Below, in pieces: positions 27,701 through 42,700 of a stretch of 64,000 nt of DNA. A program made the position numbers and the translations under genes. The stretch covers positions 711,416 to 775,415 of the forward strand of contig RSEF01000002.1 in NCBI GenBank assembly GCA_003993805.1, in the 5' to 3' direction. Below the pieces are notes generated by a model, which saw only the letters and a program-made list of their open reading frames with translations, searched no databases and was not told the origin of the DNA. Positions within the stretch are counted from its first letter, which is position 1. Each line of letters starts with the position of its first letter. The DNA is from Himantopus leucocephalus. Its lineage: Eukaryota > Chordata > Aves > Charadriiformes > Recurvirostridae.

Positions 27701-30700
27701 ACATAACTAAAATATTTAACTGTTAGAATACTTCTGTTCTACAGGAATGAAAAGCTACTTGGTATTTCTGTTTTGCTTTAGAACCAGAAGTCTACAGCTT
27801 AATCTGGTGTGAGACACAAACACCAGGCACACAGCTGTTCACTATGTTCTGCAAGGACGTAAGAACTGTTGCACGAGGTCATCCCAACAGTCCGCCCATC
27901 CTAGTCCTGCGCCTGTGACAGCATTTGAAAGTTGTTGCCCTTTAGTACCTACAACAGCCTGAGGCACGGCGCTCCAGAACCTCAACAGGCAGTGGGTGAA
28001 GTACCTCCTCCTGCTCGGTTTGAACCTGCCATCTGTTAGCTTCATTTGATGCCATCTTCTCACATAGCTGGAGCAGCGGTGGGCAGGCATTCCCTATGCA
28101 CCTTCTCCACACTGTGCATACATTTTACAGTTTTTTGTCGTGGTATCTTTCTTTTCCAGCCTGAAGAGGAACAATTCCTCCCTTCTGTATTTAGACTGAT
28201 CAAGACTATCAAATAAATGTCTCTTTCAACCTTATTTGTTTGTTTGCTTGTTTTGAGATGGGAGAACACCTGCTGTGTTTACAGCAGGACTGACGCTTTG
28301 GAGAAGCAGAAACCATGGAGCCAGAACCTCTCTCCAGCTTTAGCTGAACCACTATCTTTTTAACTGCTTGTATTCTTTTACAAAGTCTTAGTATCAGCAG
28401 AATAATAAAAGAACATGAACACTTCTAAGAGCGAAGCACGAAGAGCAAGCATTGCCCTGGAAACATCAAGGAGGTGCCATGCAGCTGGCAGAACACAGCC
28501 AGCCAGGCAATGCCTCCTCCCCACAGCCAATACAGACCTTTGGACCTAACAAAATACCCCAATGCTTTTATCCTGTCCCACACAGAAGAAAAGATGCCTC
28601 ATTTCCTTCCACACAGAGGAAATCAATCATGCTGTACTGCAGTCAACTAAAAATTCTGGACCCAGAACATCGTTTCAGTCTTGTAACTCCAAGTTCCAGC
28701 ATGGTCAGTTCATGACCTCCTGGGCACACGATGAAGCAAGGCATTGGCCTACACAGCCCTCAAGATAAAGCGTATATTACAGCTGTGGTACAGCCTTTCC
28801 AGCTGGTTCGCAGGGTCTAGACCCAGGATCTAATGACATTTCTAAGAAGTTTGTAGAAACAGCAGTAATCTTCAGTAAATATTTCTGTTCCATGCTTTTA
28901 CATCTCTTACATGAAAGTGAAAAGGTGTCTCCTATTCCATTCCTATAACCAAACTGTTAAACATTACAAGATGCTAAGAAAGCATAAACACTTTAAAATC
29001 AGCCAACAAAGATAACACTGCATATGATTCCTTGAACTGCAAATGGCTGCAGGTTGGGAGAGTATTTGGGAGAAGAATTGTACTTGCCTGTGTTTGTACT
29101 CTTCTCTGGGTACGTGTTATGGTCACAGGGAAGGTGGGATACTGGGCGAGCTCAAAGGTCCACTCAGGCCATTTCTGTCTGCTCTTGCAGTCTTTTGCTT
29201 TCTCACCCTACTATCGGAATAATCTTTTGGCAGCACGATAATGTTTGAATTTCATACTCTTTCTCAATTTCCCCTCAAGAGTGAGAGAAAAATTAAGAGG
29301 GAGCCCCAGCAGTATCACATCACAATGAAGAATTGTCTCTGTTTCTGGTACATCTTAGCTCAAAAAGATAAAGGTACTCTCACTCTCCAAGGCACACTCA
29401 CATCCCAGCCAGCAGTACGTAATTAATTTTTCAGTTTTCTTCATAGGTAACTGAACCCCAGTTATCTTGGTGTTTCTGTGATGAGGATCCGCACAGCCTG
29501 CCTAATTCCTTCTTCTAGCGTGGTTTGCCCTGACAAGGTCATCGCTCCATGCAAGTCTCTCTTCTTCTACAAAAGTTTTAGCTATGAATGGGTAAAGAGT
29601 ATTTTAAGACCTAAATTCTCCATTCTGGCCTTTATTTCAAGAAACTACAAAAAGCAGCTAGCACCAGCATCTCATCATCTGCGGTTTTGAAGCATGTATG
29701 TTAAACCTTGACTTAGAAATATAAGTATTACTGGGGTAGATTATTATTAATGTTAGTAAGATAGTGTCTTTGTAGAGGTTAGGGTTCTTTTTTTTCCTAT
29801 TGTGAAAATTCAAATGTTTCAAAATTTAAAAAAAATTAAGAGCAGTTTCTTAATAAATTATGCACTTTCATGCTGGATTTCCATGGATTTTTATTGATGG
29901 TGACAAAAGAATTAAAAAATTGTAAGAGTGAGGGCAGTGAGGATGGTGTGCAGGCAACAGCAGGATGGGAGAGGTTCTTTAACCACTTTAACCACTCATA
30001 CATCCACTTTGAGGGCATGAGCACTGGGCAGAAGCACTACAGAAAATTTCNNNNNNNNNNNNNNNNNNNNNNNNNNNNNNNNNNNNNNNNNNNNNNNNNN
30101 NNNNNNNNNNNNNNNNNNNNNNNNNNNNNNNNNNNNNNNNNNNNNNNNNNGCCCACCTCTCAAGCCTGTCAAGGTCCTTCTGGATGGCATCCCATCCCTC
30201 CAGCGTGTCGACTGCTCCACATAGCTTGGTGCCATTGGCAAATCTGCTGAGGGTTCACTCAATCCCACCATCCAACAAAGATGTTAAATAGTACCAGTCA
30301 CAGTACCGACCTCTGAGGAACACCACTCGTCACTGCTCACCACTTGGACATCAAGCCGTTTACTGCAACTGTTTGAGTGCGGCCATCCAGCCAATTTCTT
30401 ATCCTCCAAGTGGTCTATCCATCAAATCCATGTCTCTCCAATTTGGAGGCAAGGACATTGTGTGGGACCATGTCAAATGCCTTGCACAATCCCATCTTCC
30501 TACATGTAATAGTTTGCTAGGTTGAACTTTCTCATATGATTATATCCATGCAAAATTAAATCTTTCTCAAATATCTGAACTGTAGCAGCTGAGCAACCCT
30601 ACCCAAGTAGCAATACGCTCCAGCACCATAGCACAGGCTTGATCAGAGAGCCTGGAAGTCCAACAGCAGGTTATCTGTGCCAACTGCCTGACGTGTTATC

Positions 30701-33700
30701 ACAGCCAGTAACACTGAGAGCCAACCTCTGAAAGATGTTTTTTCAGAGTAAAATGTATTTAATATCTTCCCGTCTCCCCTCCACAGTTCCCAGAACACAC
30801 AAGCAAGAATCTGCAAAAAGTCTGTGGGAAACAGATGCTGATTGGCTGGAAAATACTGCAGAAGTAGCTCCGGAAGGTTGGAAGTTTTACCCTGTGTTTC
30901 GCGTGCCTCCCACAGGCAGCAGTGCAAATCTTCCACTTGACAGGACACCAGGGCACACAGCATTTTCCCATCCCATGAATGGTGAGCGTAAGGAGGTTCT
31001 GATACACTGATGCAGCCTAATGGAGTACCTTAATCCAGACACAATGTCCTACCATCAATACCAGCACTCCAGCTCCACTGAGAGAAACTCCATTGCAGAC
31101 AGAACTCTAGTGATTTGTTTTGCCTTATCAGTCCACCAGTTAAAATCGTTGGCTGACAGGAAGAAAGATACTGAAAGGCAAGAAGACTCGGTAACTCTCC
31201 AGAACCAAGCACGGTTCTGAAAGTTGCTAGCATCTGTATAGCTTTTTGACGTACTTGAACAGGCTCTACCTATTAAAGAATTATCATGGATTTGATAAAC
31301 AGAGGCACAAGTCTTCTGTTGCCAAAAAAGTTTGGTTACCTCTGTTCTGAGACCTTTTAATCTTATAAAGGCACCAGACAAAAAAACCCCCAACAATAAC
31401 AACAAGAAGCCTTGAAATGGACATATATTCAAAGCGATAGCCTCACCATACAGAATGTGTAATTGTCTGTGAAAACAATTTGTGTTGGACAGACAGAACT
31501 GACAGCACGAGAAATGTAGTCTTCATTCTAAGAAAGTACAGACTCCAAGCAGAGCAGGAACGAAGCTTTAACACAAACACCATGGAGTTCGAAGGTCTGG
31601 ATTTAACGGTAGCTTAGTCCTGTCAAGAGAGCAGCATGAGGGAGCGAGAGGCTAACCTATGAGAGGTTGCACTTTCTGAGGGTGGCAGGAATTACAAGAA
31701 AAGAAGTGATAATATGACATCAGGAGTACCAAAGTGGGCTCACCTCCTCAGGTGGCTGGCACTAGGTACGTGTGGAATGTCACAGAAGAGAATCTGGAGG
31801 CTGCCAGCGAGTTTTACACTAGCAGTGGAGAGGTACGCTTGAAAAGGACGTGGAGATCTACACACCTGCCAAAGGGATTCTGAGCCCAGAAAAAGCACCA
31901 GAAGCCAAAGAAACTGGAACTAGGATGTGACGAGGGTGTGTGTTTTGAAGACTAAGGAAGCTTGCCTTTTGGGACCAAGTAGGTTTTGGGGGAACTGTGC
32001 TGAAGAGGGCACAGGAAAGGAAAAGTCTGGGAATAATGAAAGAGAAAGGGAGCAGAGAGAAATTCCAAGGTTTAAAAAGGAAGCAGAAGATTTAAGCATT
32101 GAGGATCAAGCCTAGGCAGACACTAAAAGCCGCACGTATCCCCAGAGATAAGAGAATAAATAACTCTCTGGACAATGCAGGCCCCTTGAACTCTGTTGTT
32201 TACATGGGTTTGCTTCAATCCTACCAGGACACAACCACAGAAACGAGAACCTGGCAGCTCTACTGGGCCAGAGTGACCTGAGAACAAGCCCATCTCCTAC
32301 AGGCACAGCTGTGCTCTGAACCAGCTTTTGGCCAGCCTCAAAAATTGACCAAACACATCCTTAAGACCCACAGGGCCCCAGCGTCAAGTCGTGTACTTCG
32401 CAGCCCGGCACCACTGTCCATCCAGCAAGTGGCAGTGCTGGCTCGGCTAACCCAGCGCACGAGGACAGGCCAGGCGGCACTCCACGCTCCCAGCCCCCAG
32501 CCCCAGCCCCAGCCTTGCTCTCCAGACTTTCACCCACTGCCTACTTACTTTTTAATTAGATTTTTAAACAAAAAGTGAAAGTATTTTCTAAAATCCCTCT
32601 AATTACAATAAGATGCTGAACTGATTGTGAAGGGAATAGGAAATGAAAGCGACTCACCCTCTGAGGGAGAATTTTGTCAGCCATCTTCCTCCTCTTGGCA
32701 CTGTACATTTTTTAAAGAAAAAAACACGTTACCATGGTGACAGATCTAGGAGTAACGAGGCCACCTGCTAAATTATCCTGACATCTCCACATGCTGGTGC
32801 ACAGCTGTGCATGCATCAGCAAAAGGGTCTCACCCATGCCCAGGACCTAGGACCCCTTCTCTCAGCAGCCTGGGGAGCCGGTTAGCTAAGAGCAAATCAG
32901 GGCTGTCTGTTATGCATCTTGGAAAGAAGTGTGCAAGTTCTTTGATCACAGCATCTTCTATGGTGCAGGGCGGCAATGTATGCAAGTGCATGTGCACATG
33001 CTCTCTATAGATACAGAAAAAGCACGCAGGAGGACAGTGCGCACGTGTGGCAGTGTGCATAGGTGTGCCTACGCGTATGCACATGGAAGCGGTTGAGTGC
33101 CTATAAACAGAACACGAACTTGTTCAAACAGATGACACGCATTCATTCATTCGTGCCCACAATTCAGTACTGACGAAAACAGACATATATATGTGTATTT
33201 CATATGATGTATGAAAACACACATATATACATGCGCTTCCCTACATATATACACTTCTTTTATTGTAACGTATTTGCACGGGTGATACACAAAGGTAAGT
33301 GGGCTTACTTTACCATGTTTGTTCATCTTTATGAACGCACATGTGGGAAGATTTATGTGTCCCTGTGGTGTATATACATAATCTGTCTGTACCCATACAT
33401 AAGCACATGTATGTATCTATGCTTTTAAAAACACACTTGTGCTTGTGTACATACACACAAATGTACATGTGCCTAAGAAATGGTACTGTCAGGAAGATTG
33501 CCAAATACATTGTCTTTTGAATCCTTCAGATTCTAAGAGCTGTTTGTGCCCACCAAACCTGTCACCTAGCTTTTTCTACCAGGGCCAAGAGGGAATTCAG
33601 GCCTTATTCTTCACCTCTATAATTTTTGAGGCCTTTATCTTAAGCAGATGAATCACTCCATCTGTGACAGACAAATGGGAGAAAGTGAACCGCCTGCTGC

Positions 33701-36700
33701 TGCTCTGCCGTGTCACAAGGATGCTCCTCCTCACTCTCTTCATACACAAGTCTGTCACCAGCCATGTCCACGTAAAAGCTGTTTCCACACACATCGATGT
33801 GGCATACTCCCTTCCTACGTATGCTAATAATAAGCCTGGCCTGAAACACCAGATTCTTAGATTCTCCCCCATCCCCATATAAGCCAAGCCCGAGGAACTC
33901 TGTGCCCGGAGGTGCAAACTACACCCTTCCTAGGGGGCAGAAAATTCATCCGCACGGTCACACCCAATTTCGTAGGTAAACAATGTCCCTTTTTAAAAGC
34001 GTAGGAATAATGGGACTGGAATGTTACATGGTGTGAACCTCCAGAACCTTCTACAGCTCACAAAATCAAATCTGTGCTGAAACACTTTGCAGAATCTGGA
34101 AGTAATGCCTGAGCAAGCTCCATCCTCCCCAAGGGAAACAGGATATGCACGCACCTGCCACAACCCCAAAGGCTTGCAATTAAAAGCAAGTAACAAACAA
34201 ACCAAAACCCCCAACAACTTGGGTCTCAACCAGTTCTCCAAGAGGCTGTTACAGAAATGAGATTTTTGTCTCCACCAAACCTGCCAAGAAAGGACGACTA
34301 CACCTTCTTGGCCTGTTGGTGCCGTAACAGACTCAGTTACTCCCAGAACTGGACCCAAGGTGCCAGAAAAGTTTGCCTGAAAACATGGAAAAATATCAGT
34401 GGGAAACGACAGGGAAGTGGAAATGAACAAGGGGAAAACATTCAACACGTTATCTGGAGGGAAGGCATGGCAGAAGAAACAGAGAAACTGTCCTGAGTCC
34501 CTTAGGAAGCAGCGGTGTGAGCTGGACTCCCTGCAGGAGAGATCACTGCTGGGTCCCAAACCAGAACCACTGAAGTTAGGAACTGGGGAGGGGGAACTGC
34601 TTCTTTCTGTGAGTTGGGCCATCAACTTTCAGAAAACATTCTTCTGTAGTGATCCCTGGGAACTAGTTAGTGACTAAAGTTTACCTTAATTATCCAGCAG
34701 TGGCAATTGTTTCAGGTTATGTCTACCCTGTATATTTGAAGGCGAGGCACCGTTTTGTGCAGTCTCCCGGAGGAGCTCCTGGGCGGTGCTGTGGAATGTG
34801 CATTTTGGCTGGTGCTGGGCAAGGCCTCCATGACGCACATGCATCTCTTGTGCTCACGTGCTGCACTCACACACATTCCTTCTGTGTTCAATCGTGATGT
34901 ATTAATACTCTCAGGATTAGTGTCCTTTCCAGATGCATCCCAGACAAAAGCATTCCCAAGTCTGGCTTGCTGATCCAAGGCATATAACCTGGACAGAGCA
35001 GGGCTCCTGAAGCTCGGACCTTACAGAGTGATGGTTTACCTACAACTAGATATGATGACACAACCAGAACACTGTCTGAATCTATATAAACACCTATAAC
35101 GATTTTGCAAAAGGCAGACCACCTAGATGACTGCACCCTACGTATTTATCGGGAACTGGTTCGCACTTGGGACTCGAGGCTGCTGAGGTCTAATAAGTTG
35201 CAAAAAGAAATTAGCGAATGGTTATTGAAGAGCGAATGCATTCAGCACTGTACAAAGTAGGCATATTTTGAAAAGAAAGTTTCTTTAAAAAAATCCCTCT
35301 AATTCTATTAAATTATTTCCTATGCACATCTCTCTACTTTATAGGTAGGAATGCCTGTAACAATTGAAAGTTTTACGACCACTCTCCTGAGTGACCATAG
35401 TACAAGTATTCACACGACCAACCAAAAATGTTTTCCACTTGTCTCATTTACAAACCATTTTCTTAGCCAGTCAGCAATGAGAGAAACTATACAGTACAGA
35501 CAACAAATAACACAATACAACGTTAGAAGGAGAACTGTTCATTAACTTTAAATGCTAAATATAACAGCCAGATTTATAGCCCGATAAACCTGCTAGGTAA
35601 AAGCATTATAACTGCAAAACCAGACATTAGTAAAGGTCAGTTTGTCCAAGACCATTCACAAACAAAATAAAGAGTAAAATTTACCAATATTTTTCCTGCT
35701 TTAAGAAACTGACAATATATAAATCTTCTATTCTGTCTCATTCCATCTTAAAGGTCTTACCTATTGCTAAAAAAGATACCGTTTTTCCCTCCTCAAATTA
35801 TCCTCCCATGTTTTCTCTCTGGAACACTCACCTCCTAGTTCGGTTCTGCGTGGCTTGCTGCTGCTGTTGCACTTGCTGCTGCACCTGCTGCTGCTGGACC
35901 TGCTGTGGTGCAGTGCGTTTTCTTGTCGTTTCCATCACAGTCTGGGGCATCCCGGGTCGCACTGAGGGGCTTCCAACGTACGGGGGGCCTGGGGGACCCA
36001 TGGGAGCCCCCTGATGGGGCATTCGAGCTCCTGATGGCATCCCAGGTCGCTAGAGAAGAAGCGAAACAGAAAGAAGAGCCAGTTTGGTCCCTGTTCCTGC
36101 AGCTGCAAATACATTTGTACATAACCGAACACCAGCTCCAGCAAGTTCCCTGTTCTGACCACCCTAACAAGCACTAAGCAGCAACACAGAGCACATGAGC
36201 TCTGGACTGCTATTTCCCGGACATCGTAAAGAGGAATTCAGTGATAAAGTAGACAGGAAACAGGGATGAAAAATACCAGGCTTGGGAAAACACTCAGTGG
36301 TCAATAACACATCCCGGCCAGCTTACAGCCCAAAGCTCTACCTTCAGACTGAATTAAAAACTCCACGGCAGCTACACACAGTCCAAGACAGTGCGGTTCA
36401 CATGCTAACCGAGGCGACAAGCAAGCGCACATCTACAAAACCTTCAGATTTTGCAGCGACTAGCAGGCTGCTTTGATCAGCAGGGAGACTGAAACAAGCA
36501 AAGGTTGAAAACACTATGATAAAAGATTTTCCAAAAAGCCCTCTCCTTCACCTACACTGGAGAGCAGTGTAAGTTCATAAAGCGACAAGAATCCTTTAAG
36601 AAAAGGTCACGTCTCTGATCAAGCCTCTAAAATNAAAAAAAAAAAAAAAAAAAAAAAGAATGTGGTAGTTTGTCAGCAGCCCATGTAGGTGTTCTAAAGT

Positions 36701-39700
36701 CCTGACATTTGTGTTGACTTCAACGTGCTCTGGAGAGACACTTTGGGTCAAATCACAAACTTACTGCTGTACAAGACGCACACTAAACTCAATTCTAAAT
36801 CCTACAAGTTTATAGTCAACAAGGAAAAACACAAGTAAAATAATTACCACCTGTAAAATGTAATTTAAAAGAGAGAGAAGAGCTTAGCTTCATTCTAAGA
36901 ATTATCAAGGTGTTTAGTATATGTATATGTGAAAATACAAATACACACACACTCTATAGGCATTTGAACCAGTATGTGAATAAGAATAATCATACACAAA
37001 AGTTTTTTGAAAGTCAAGTCCCTCGACAAAGTCTTCTAAGTAAACTAAGAGGCAATGGCATCCATTATGGATAAATAATTGGTTAAAGGATAGAAATGAG
37101 GTAAAAGTAAATGGTTCTGAAAATAAAAGGAAGGCACGTGCAGAGTTTTGCTGAGACTCACGCTTTTCAGTATATTCATAAGCAACCTGAAAAAAAAAGA
37201 AAAAGAACAAAAAAAAAGAGAAAAAGTAAGGAAGTGAAAAAGTTTGTTGGTAACGCTAAGTTATTCAAGCTGGCAAGGATGAAGGCCAGTTTCAAGGAAC
37301 TGCAGAAATACTTTATGAGACAGAATGAACACTTAAAAGGAAAATGAAAATGGATTTCAATACATATTGAAGTGAATTACATGGGAAAAACGATACAATC
37401 ACCACGTACAAAACAATGGGCTCCGAGCTGACTGGTGCCCAACAGAAGCAAGATCTTGTAGTTTAAACAGACACTTCCGAAAAAAAATAAATCAGTTCAC
37501 TGCTTGCTAGAGGTCAAAAAAAGCCATTAAACAAAAGAAATGACAAGGAAGAGAACAGTGAACATCCCCGTGCCACTCTCCATGCTTTGCCCACGTGTGG
37601 AACGCTGTGTGCAGTTCTGGTTCCTGCAGCTCGGTAATGGAAAAGTAGATCTGAACAAAGTACAAAGAATGGCACGGAAACGATTAAGATATGGAACTGC
37701 ATCCACAGAAGTAAAAGTAAACACGCTATAATTTTCCATCTGGACAGAGGTGATCCAAGGTAATCTAAGTGGACATTTGCTAGAGCTCTGCAAAATCCTG
37801 CGTGGCCTAGAGAGGGCAGTTGGGGATTGACTGTCCACTGGCCCTTCCGGATCAATAAACTATGGCCGTCAGAGGAGGCCAGAAGGAGTCAGGCTCACAG
37901 ACAGCCAAAAGAGGGTAGTTTGCCACACAGTGGGGAGTCGCCCCTTTCCAAAAGGCTGCTAATGACACGGAAAACATATTTGGTTCAGAAACCTCTCTGC
38001 ATTATCAACAGTTAAAGACTGAGAAAGTACTTGGGAGAAGTACACCAGCGGTCTCCAAAGTGAGGTGCGTGCACTCCAGAGGGTATGCAAGACAATCCAT
38101 CGGGGGGTGGGAAGAAAATGGGGTTTGTACCATTAATAAAATAACAATGTTAAAAATAGTTTATTTCATCTTTATTTTATCCTTTTATAATTTCTAAATA
38201 TATAGTTATAGTATATATCATAATAATATCTAATTCTAAATACAATTTGGACCTGCATCTCCAAATCCACTGCAGTCCCCAAAGCCCCAGCTCAGTGCCC
38301 TCCCTGATCACCACAAGTCTCGGATGTTCCTCGCACTTCTATGCATGAAGGAAACTGGAGAAAGAAAGAAGGGGAATGAACGATCAGCGGAGAACCAATG
38401 GCTCTAATCGGTACGGACAGAGGACAGCTGGGGTAGCAAAGAGACCAGCACAGGAAGGCAAGCAGGAGAATCCAGCAAGTATTCCTTAGGAGACCCACGG
38501 TGAGTATGGCGCCGAGCAGAGAAGCAGCAGGAGGCAGCAAAGACGCAAAACTGAGGCTTTGCGCAGAGCTGGAAACATCTCCTCCCATAAACACGGCGCT
38601 GTAAAACTGCTGGAACAGAGCGGCGCTCTCCGTTCCCACGTACGCACCCCCATCCTCCAACCCGGGCACAGTCGGCAGAAACAAACAGCCCAGAAAATGC
38701 TTCTCGCTTGAGCTTGTATTTAAGATCTCTCTGTTGCGTGTCAATCTACACATCGTGGCCTTCCTCCAGCAAAGAGCAGACCACTGGGCCTGCTGTTGCC
38801 TGTCAGTCAGCCGGGGACATTTGACAGTCGTTGAGAAGAGACTCGGCCATCTCATGTTCACCCCCCTGGAGACTGCCTGGCCACGGGGATCAGACTCCGG
38901 GCCCGCTTTTCTGCTTCCATAAAGGACAACTTAAGGCCTGGAGAACAAGGTCAGCGAGCCAAATCTACCCTCGATCCAAGTCTGACATTTTTGAACTTCC
39001 TTCAGTTCCCTTTGTTAAGCATCAAAATAGAGAGATATAGAGAAAGGACAAAACAGAGGAAAAGGAGACAGCTTTAGCAACAGCATATTCAATCTCACCC
39101 CTGCCCTGCCTCGTTCCTTCCCCTCCCTTCTCATGTTCCCATCTCCAATATCACCCGTAGATAAAATATTACTCACTACGCAACTGCCACCTCCCTGCTG
39201 CAAGCCCACTAGACTGGCGCGATACAGAAATGCTTCCTCTATCTAAACTTGTATAAAAGAACACGCAAGCAGTACCTTATCTAAAAGCTTATTTTGCTCT
39301 CAAACACGTGTAAGAAAGAACAGCGACAGACAATACATTGAATTTTTCACAATACTGACATTAAAAAAAAAAGTCTTGATACTAAAGAGTAGTATTATGT
39401 CTTTTGATGTGGTACAATACCATTACATCTTTTGAAAGAGATGTTGGAGGTGCACCTGTCTGCGGGTTAGGATCTGTTTCTCCCCTCTTCCTCAGAGGGA
39501 TGGGGTCTGTCCTGAACAAGTACCATCCGTGGTGACGGCTGCAGCGCAAAACAGCACTGACACATCCCCCTTCCTGGGAAATCACCTACCCTAGACCCCT
39601 CCACCCGGCCCAGCTCTGTTCTTACCCACAGACCCATCCCCTTTTTTCCTCCACTGATTCCATTTACATGCATTACTCTGCATGACTTCAAACACTTCAC

Positions 39701-42700
39701 TGGACAGAGGGCAAAACCCCGATGGGCCATAGGAAACGAGGAAGACCACGGTATGTCCCCAGCTGAAGGGACCACCCTCACAGCTCTGAGAAGATGAGGC
39801 AAAGAGTAGAGCAGTGCTGCCCCCATGCACGGCCAGGCATGGCCAAACAGCACGGCACAGAGAAAGGCACACCACCAACACTTCACGCATGCGTACTGGT
39901 CCCTAAGAATTCTGCCAACCGCCTGCATCCCTGTCGCCCATCACTGGCCTGGCTGTACCCTTCCAAAGCCGAGCACACTGCCAGTGCAGCAAGCCCACCA
40001 CCTCCCCAGCGACGGCTCCAAGCCCCTCTCACTGCCCTCCACTGCCCAGTTTCCCAAGCCACACATTTGGCTTTTCTACTTTCTTCCCTGTCTGAACCTC
40101 CTGCCACATCACAGGACTGCCTCCTCCTTTTTGTCACTCTGGAAGTGAACTTCTGCTGTCTGGTGGCAGCAGTGAGGCAACGTTGGAATGGTCCTTTTCG
40201 AGGTATTTCTACTGCAGAGTCTTTTCTCAAGGGGCATCAACGCCACAGTAGCCAAAATGCTGAAGCAGAAAAAGGGAGGGTTTCTGACCGGACATACCAG
40301 ATAGAGGAAAATAACCAGGAGAACCGAGAGGTAAAAGGAAAAGAAAGTGTCAGGAAAAGAAAAGCAAAACCACCTACAAGAGCCCTAGAAAAGGAGTGAG
40401 GAGAGATCAGAGAGCACTGAGCTGCCCCCACAGCCGTTTCCAGCTCCGAATGCCAGACTCTCCGTCCGGCACCATGCTGGAGGGCTCTGGTGGCAGGCAG
40501 TGAGCAGCCCCCGGCCTCTCCTTAGCAGAGACACCAGCAGATTCCGAGAACAACAACAACAACAATTACCAAGTACACAAACAGCGTATTTTTTAACTAA
40601 AAATAGAAGCTACCTTGGCTAGACAACATACCGCATCAAGGCATTACAGTAGGTACTGATTTCTGTGAGGCACAAACATGAGCAAGAGGAGATGCCGGAT
40701 GCTGTCAGGAGGTAAGAGTGGGCCACTAGAAGTATCTGGAACAGTGAAGAAATTTAGACTAGATTGATATTGTCTGACAGCGACAGGTTTCTGACTGCAC
40801 AAGTGGTTTCCCAACTGAATGTGCCATTTCAAAATGGACTCTTAGAAGTTGAAAAAAAGTTGTAGGCAGCTTCTCTCCTCTCCTTACATGTTACCTCATG
40901 TGAGTTCCTTTTTTTTTAATGTCCATGAATCTTTTAGAGATTTAGTAAGCAGAAACATCAGTATTGCAATCCTGCTTGCTTCCTCCATTTCCCAAAAGCT
41001 CTCACATCCTAGAATCAAGTGTTCCAGGTTCCACCCATTTTTCAGTAACATTCATGACAATCCAAAAATCTTTAACATAGAAAATATCACATTTACAGAA
41101 CTGTGAATTGTAACTTGAGACAACGTTCAGTGACCACTTTTCTATTTCATGCATGTCCACTCACAGCTCAGATTAACCAGACACCAAACCTGGAATGAAG
41201 CACTTGGATGCAACCAAGAAAAAAAACCAAACAAACAAATAAAACCCCAACAAAAACCAAGAAAACAAACGGTTTTGGAGTTGAAACTAACAAACCCTAT
41301 ATATCATCTTTGAGTTCCATCAACTTGTTCATTTTAATAGATGTGATCACATCCACTGCTGTATCCTAATGTATGGAATGGATTTTGCGTGAAGAACTAC
41401 CAGAATATGCCTCTTGACTCTGTCGAAAGGATGGCTTTGGGAGGGGAGAGGTAACGGAGCTCCGCAACATCACGACTAGCACGGAAAGAGAGGAGGCTGA
41501 TCAAGAGCTCAGCCCCTTCCCTTACAAGGCCCAGACGACAGCCAGCCGTTGGCAGGATCGGGTACTTCTTTCTGTAAGATAAGCTGCAGAAATTCCTGAC
41601 ACAAAACACCACGAATGCTAAAAGTTTATATGGGTTCAGGAAGACATCAGCAGACCAACCTACCTAAATAAAACCCATAAAGAGGTACTACACATAGAGG
41701 GCAGCTTTGGGTCAGAAAGCTACAGAGCAACAAAGCACAGAGCATCTGGATGAAGCATCACTAGGTTTTTGCCTTGTTCCTCTATTTCCATGCAGTTTTC
41801 TGCTGCTCCCTGCAACTGGGGACGCTGGGCTAAATGATCCAGTGCGGCTGTTTTCATATTCCTACAGTATTTCTTTTTCAAAAAAACAGAAGAGCAATCT
41901 GAAACATCTCACAGATCAATTACATCTGTGCACCTATATTCATCAGCAAATCAAAGTTTTCTCAATGAACAATTCAAAATTTTTTAACCAGCCTATATTG
42001 CATAAAATCACACTGATCTCTATTAAAGTCCTAGCTAGAATGAGTATGATTTTCTTTTCTTAACTATGTGCGAACTTTTCTGTATTTGTTAGCCTGCAAT
42101 TAGTCCCGGGCCAGGAAAGGACAAACAACCAGCTTTGGCGGGCAGCTTACTCGCAAGGTTGAATGCTGTACAATGTTTTCACTCTACCCGTTTTCTGCAA
42201 GTACCTTCCCAATCAAATTTCTTCACCGCGGTAAGGTCCCTTGATTTCTCCAGGCTGGCCTACTCTCATCCCAAACATCTCCTTGTTTAACAAAATGGGG
42301 AACACATGTGCAGCAAACCAGTGACTCCATTCCAGGACCCATTGTCTGACAATGGCCTAGCACAGAGGACTGCGCAGACTGCCCCGTGTTAGGGAAGTGG
42401 AACAAACTGTCAAAAAAGGACAGTTCATAAGGCCCTTTTCAAGCCTTTCTTGTGTTACTTGGTTTATGCTCTGACAAGAAAGTATTTATGTTCATCATAA
42501 TATCAAAATTAGTGGGATATCTTTCATTTGCAAAGTTCTACTTTTTTCAGACCTAACATTCTCCTCACCTTGCTACTTCCAGTAGTCATGTCTACAAACT
42601 CATGACTGGCTGGAAGAAACAATCACTTTTATCCACTTAAAAGAGATCACCATTCAATTTGCGGAGAATATCTTTAGTTCTTCCCATTCTAATAAAATAA

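Larger units (their letters stand above)
26879..32657 (-). other. SMARCD3: SMARCD3 intron 3
   Basis: This 5.8-kb intron contains an ancient CR1-like remnant at 27,850-28,215, an assembly gap at 30,051-30,150 and a CR1 piece at 30,151-30,505. The CAGCCC/CCCCAG run near 32,488-32,515 is a short low-complexity repeat. The other parts show nothing nameable. Confidence 0.82.

Noticed and set aside
35835..36177. Other-phase frames over SMARCD3 exon 2
   Set aside because: Shadows of the real exon; they are broken by the verified splice sites and do not match the family.
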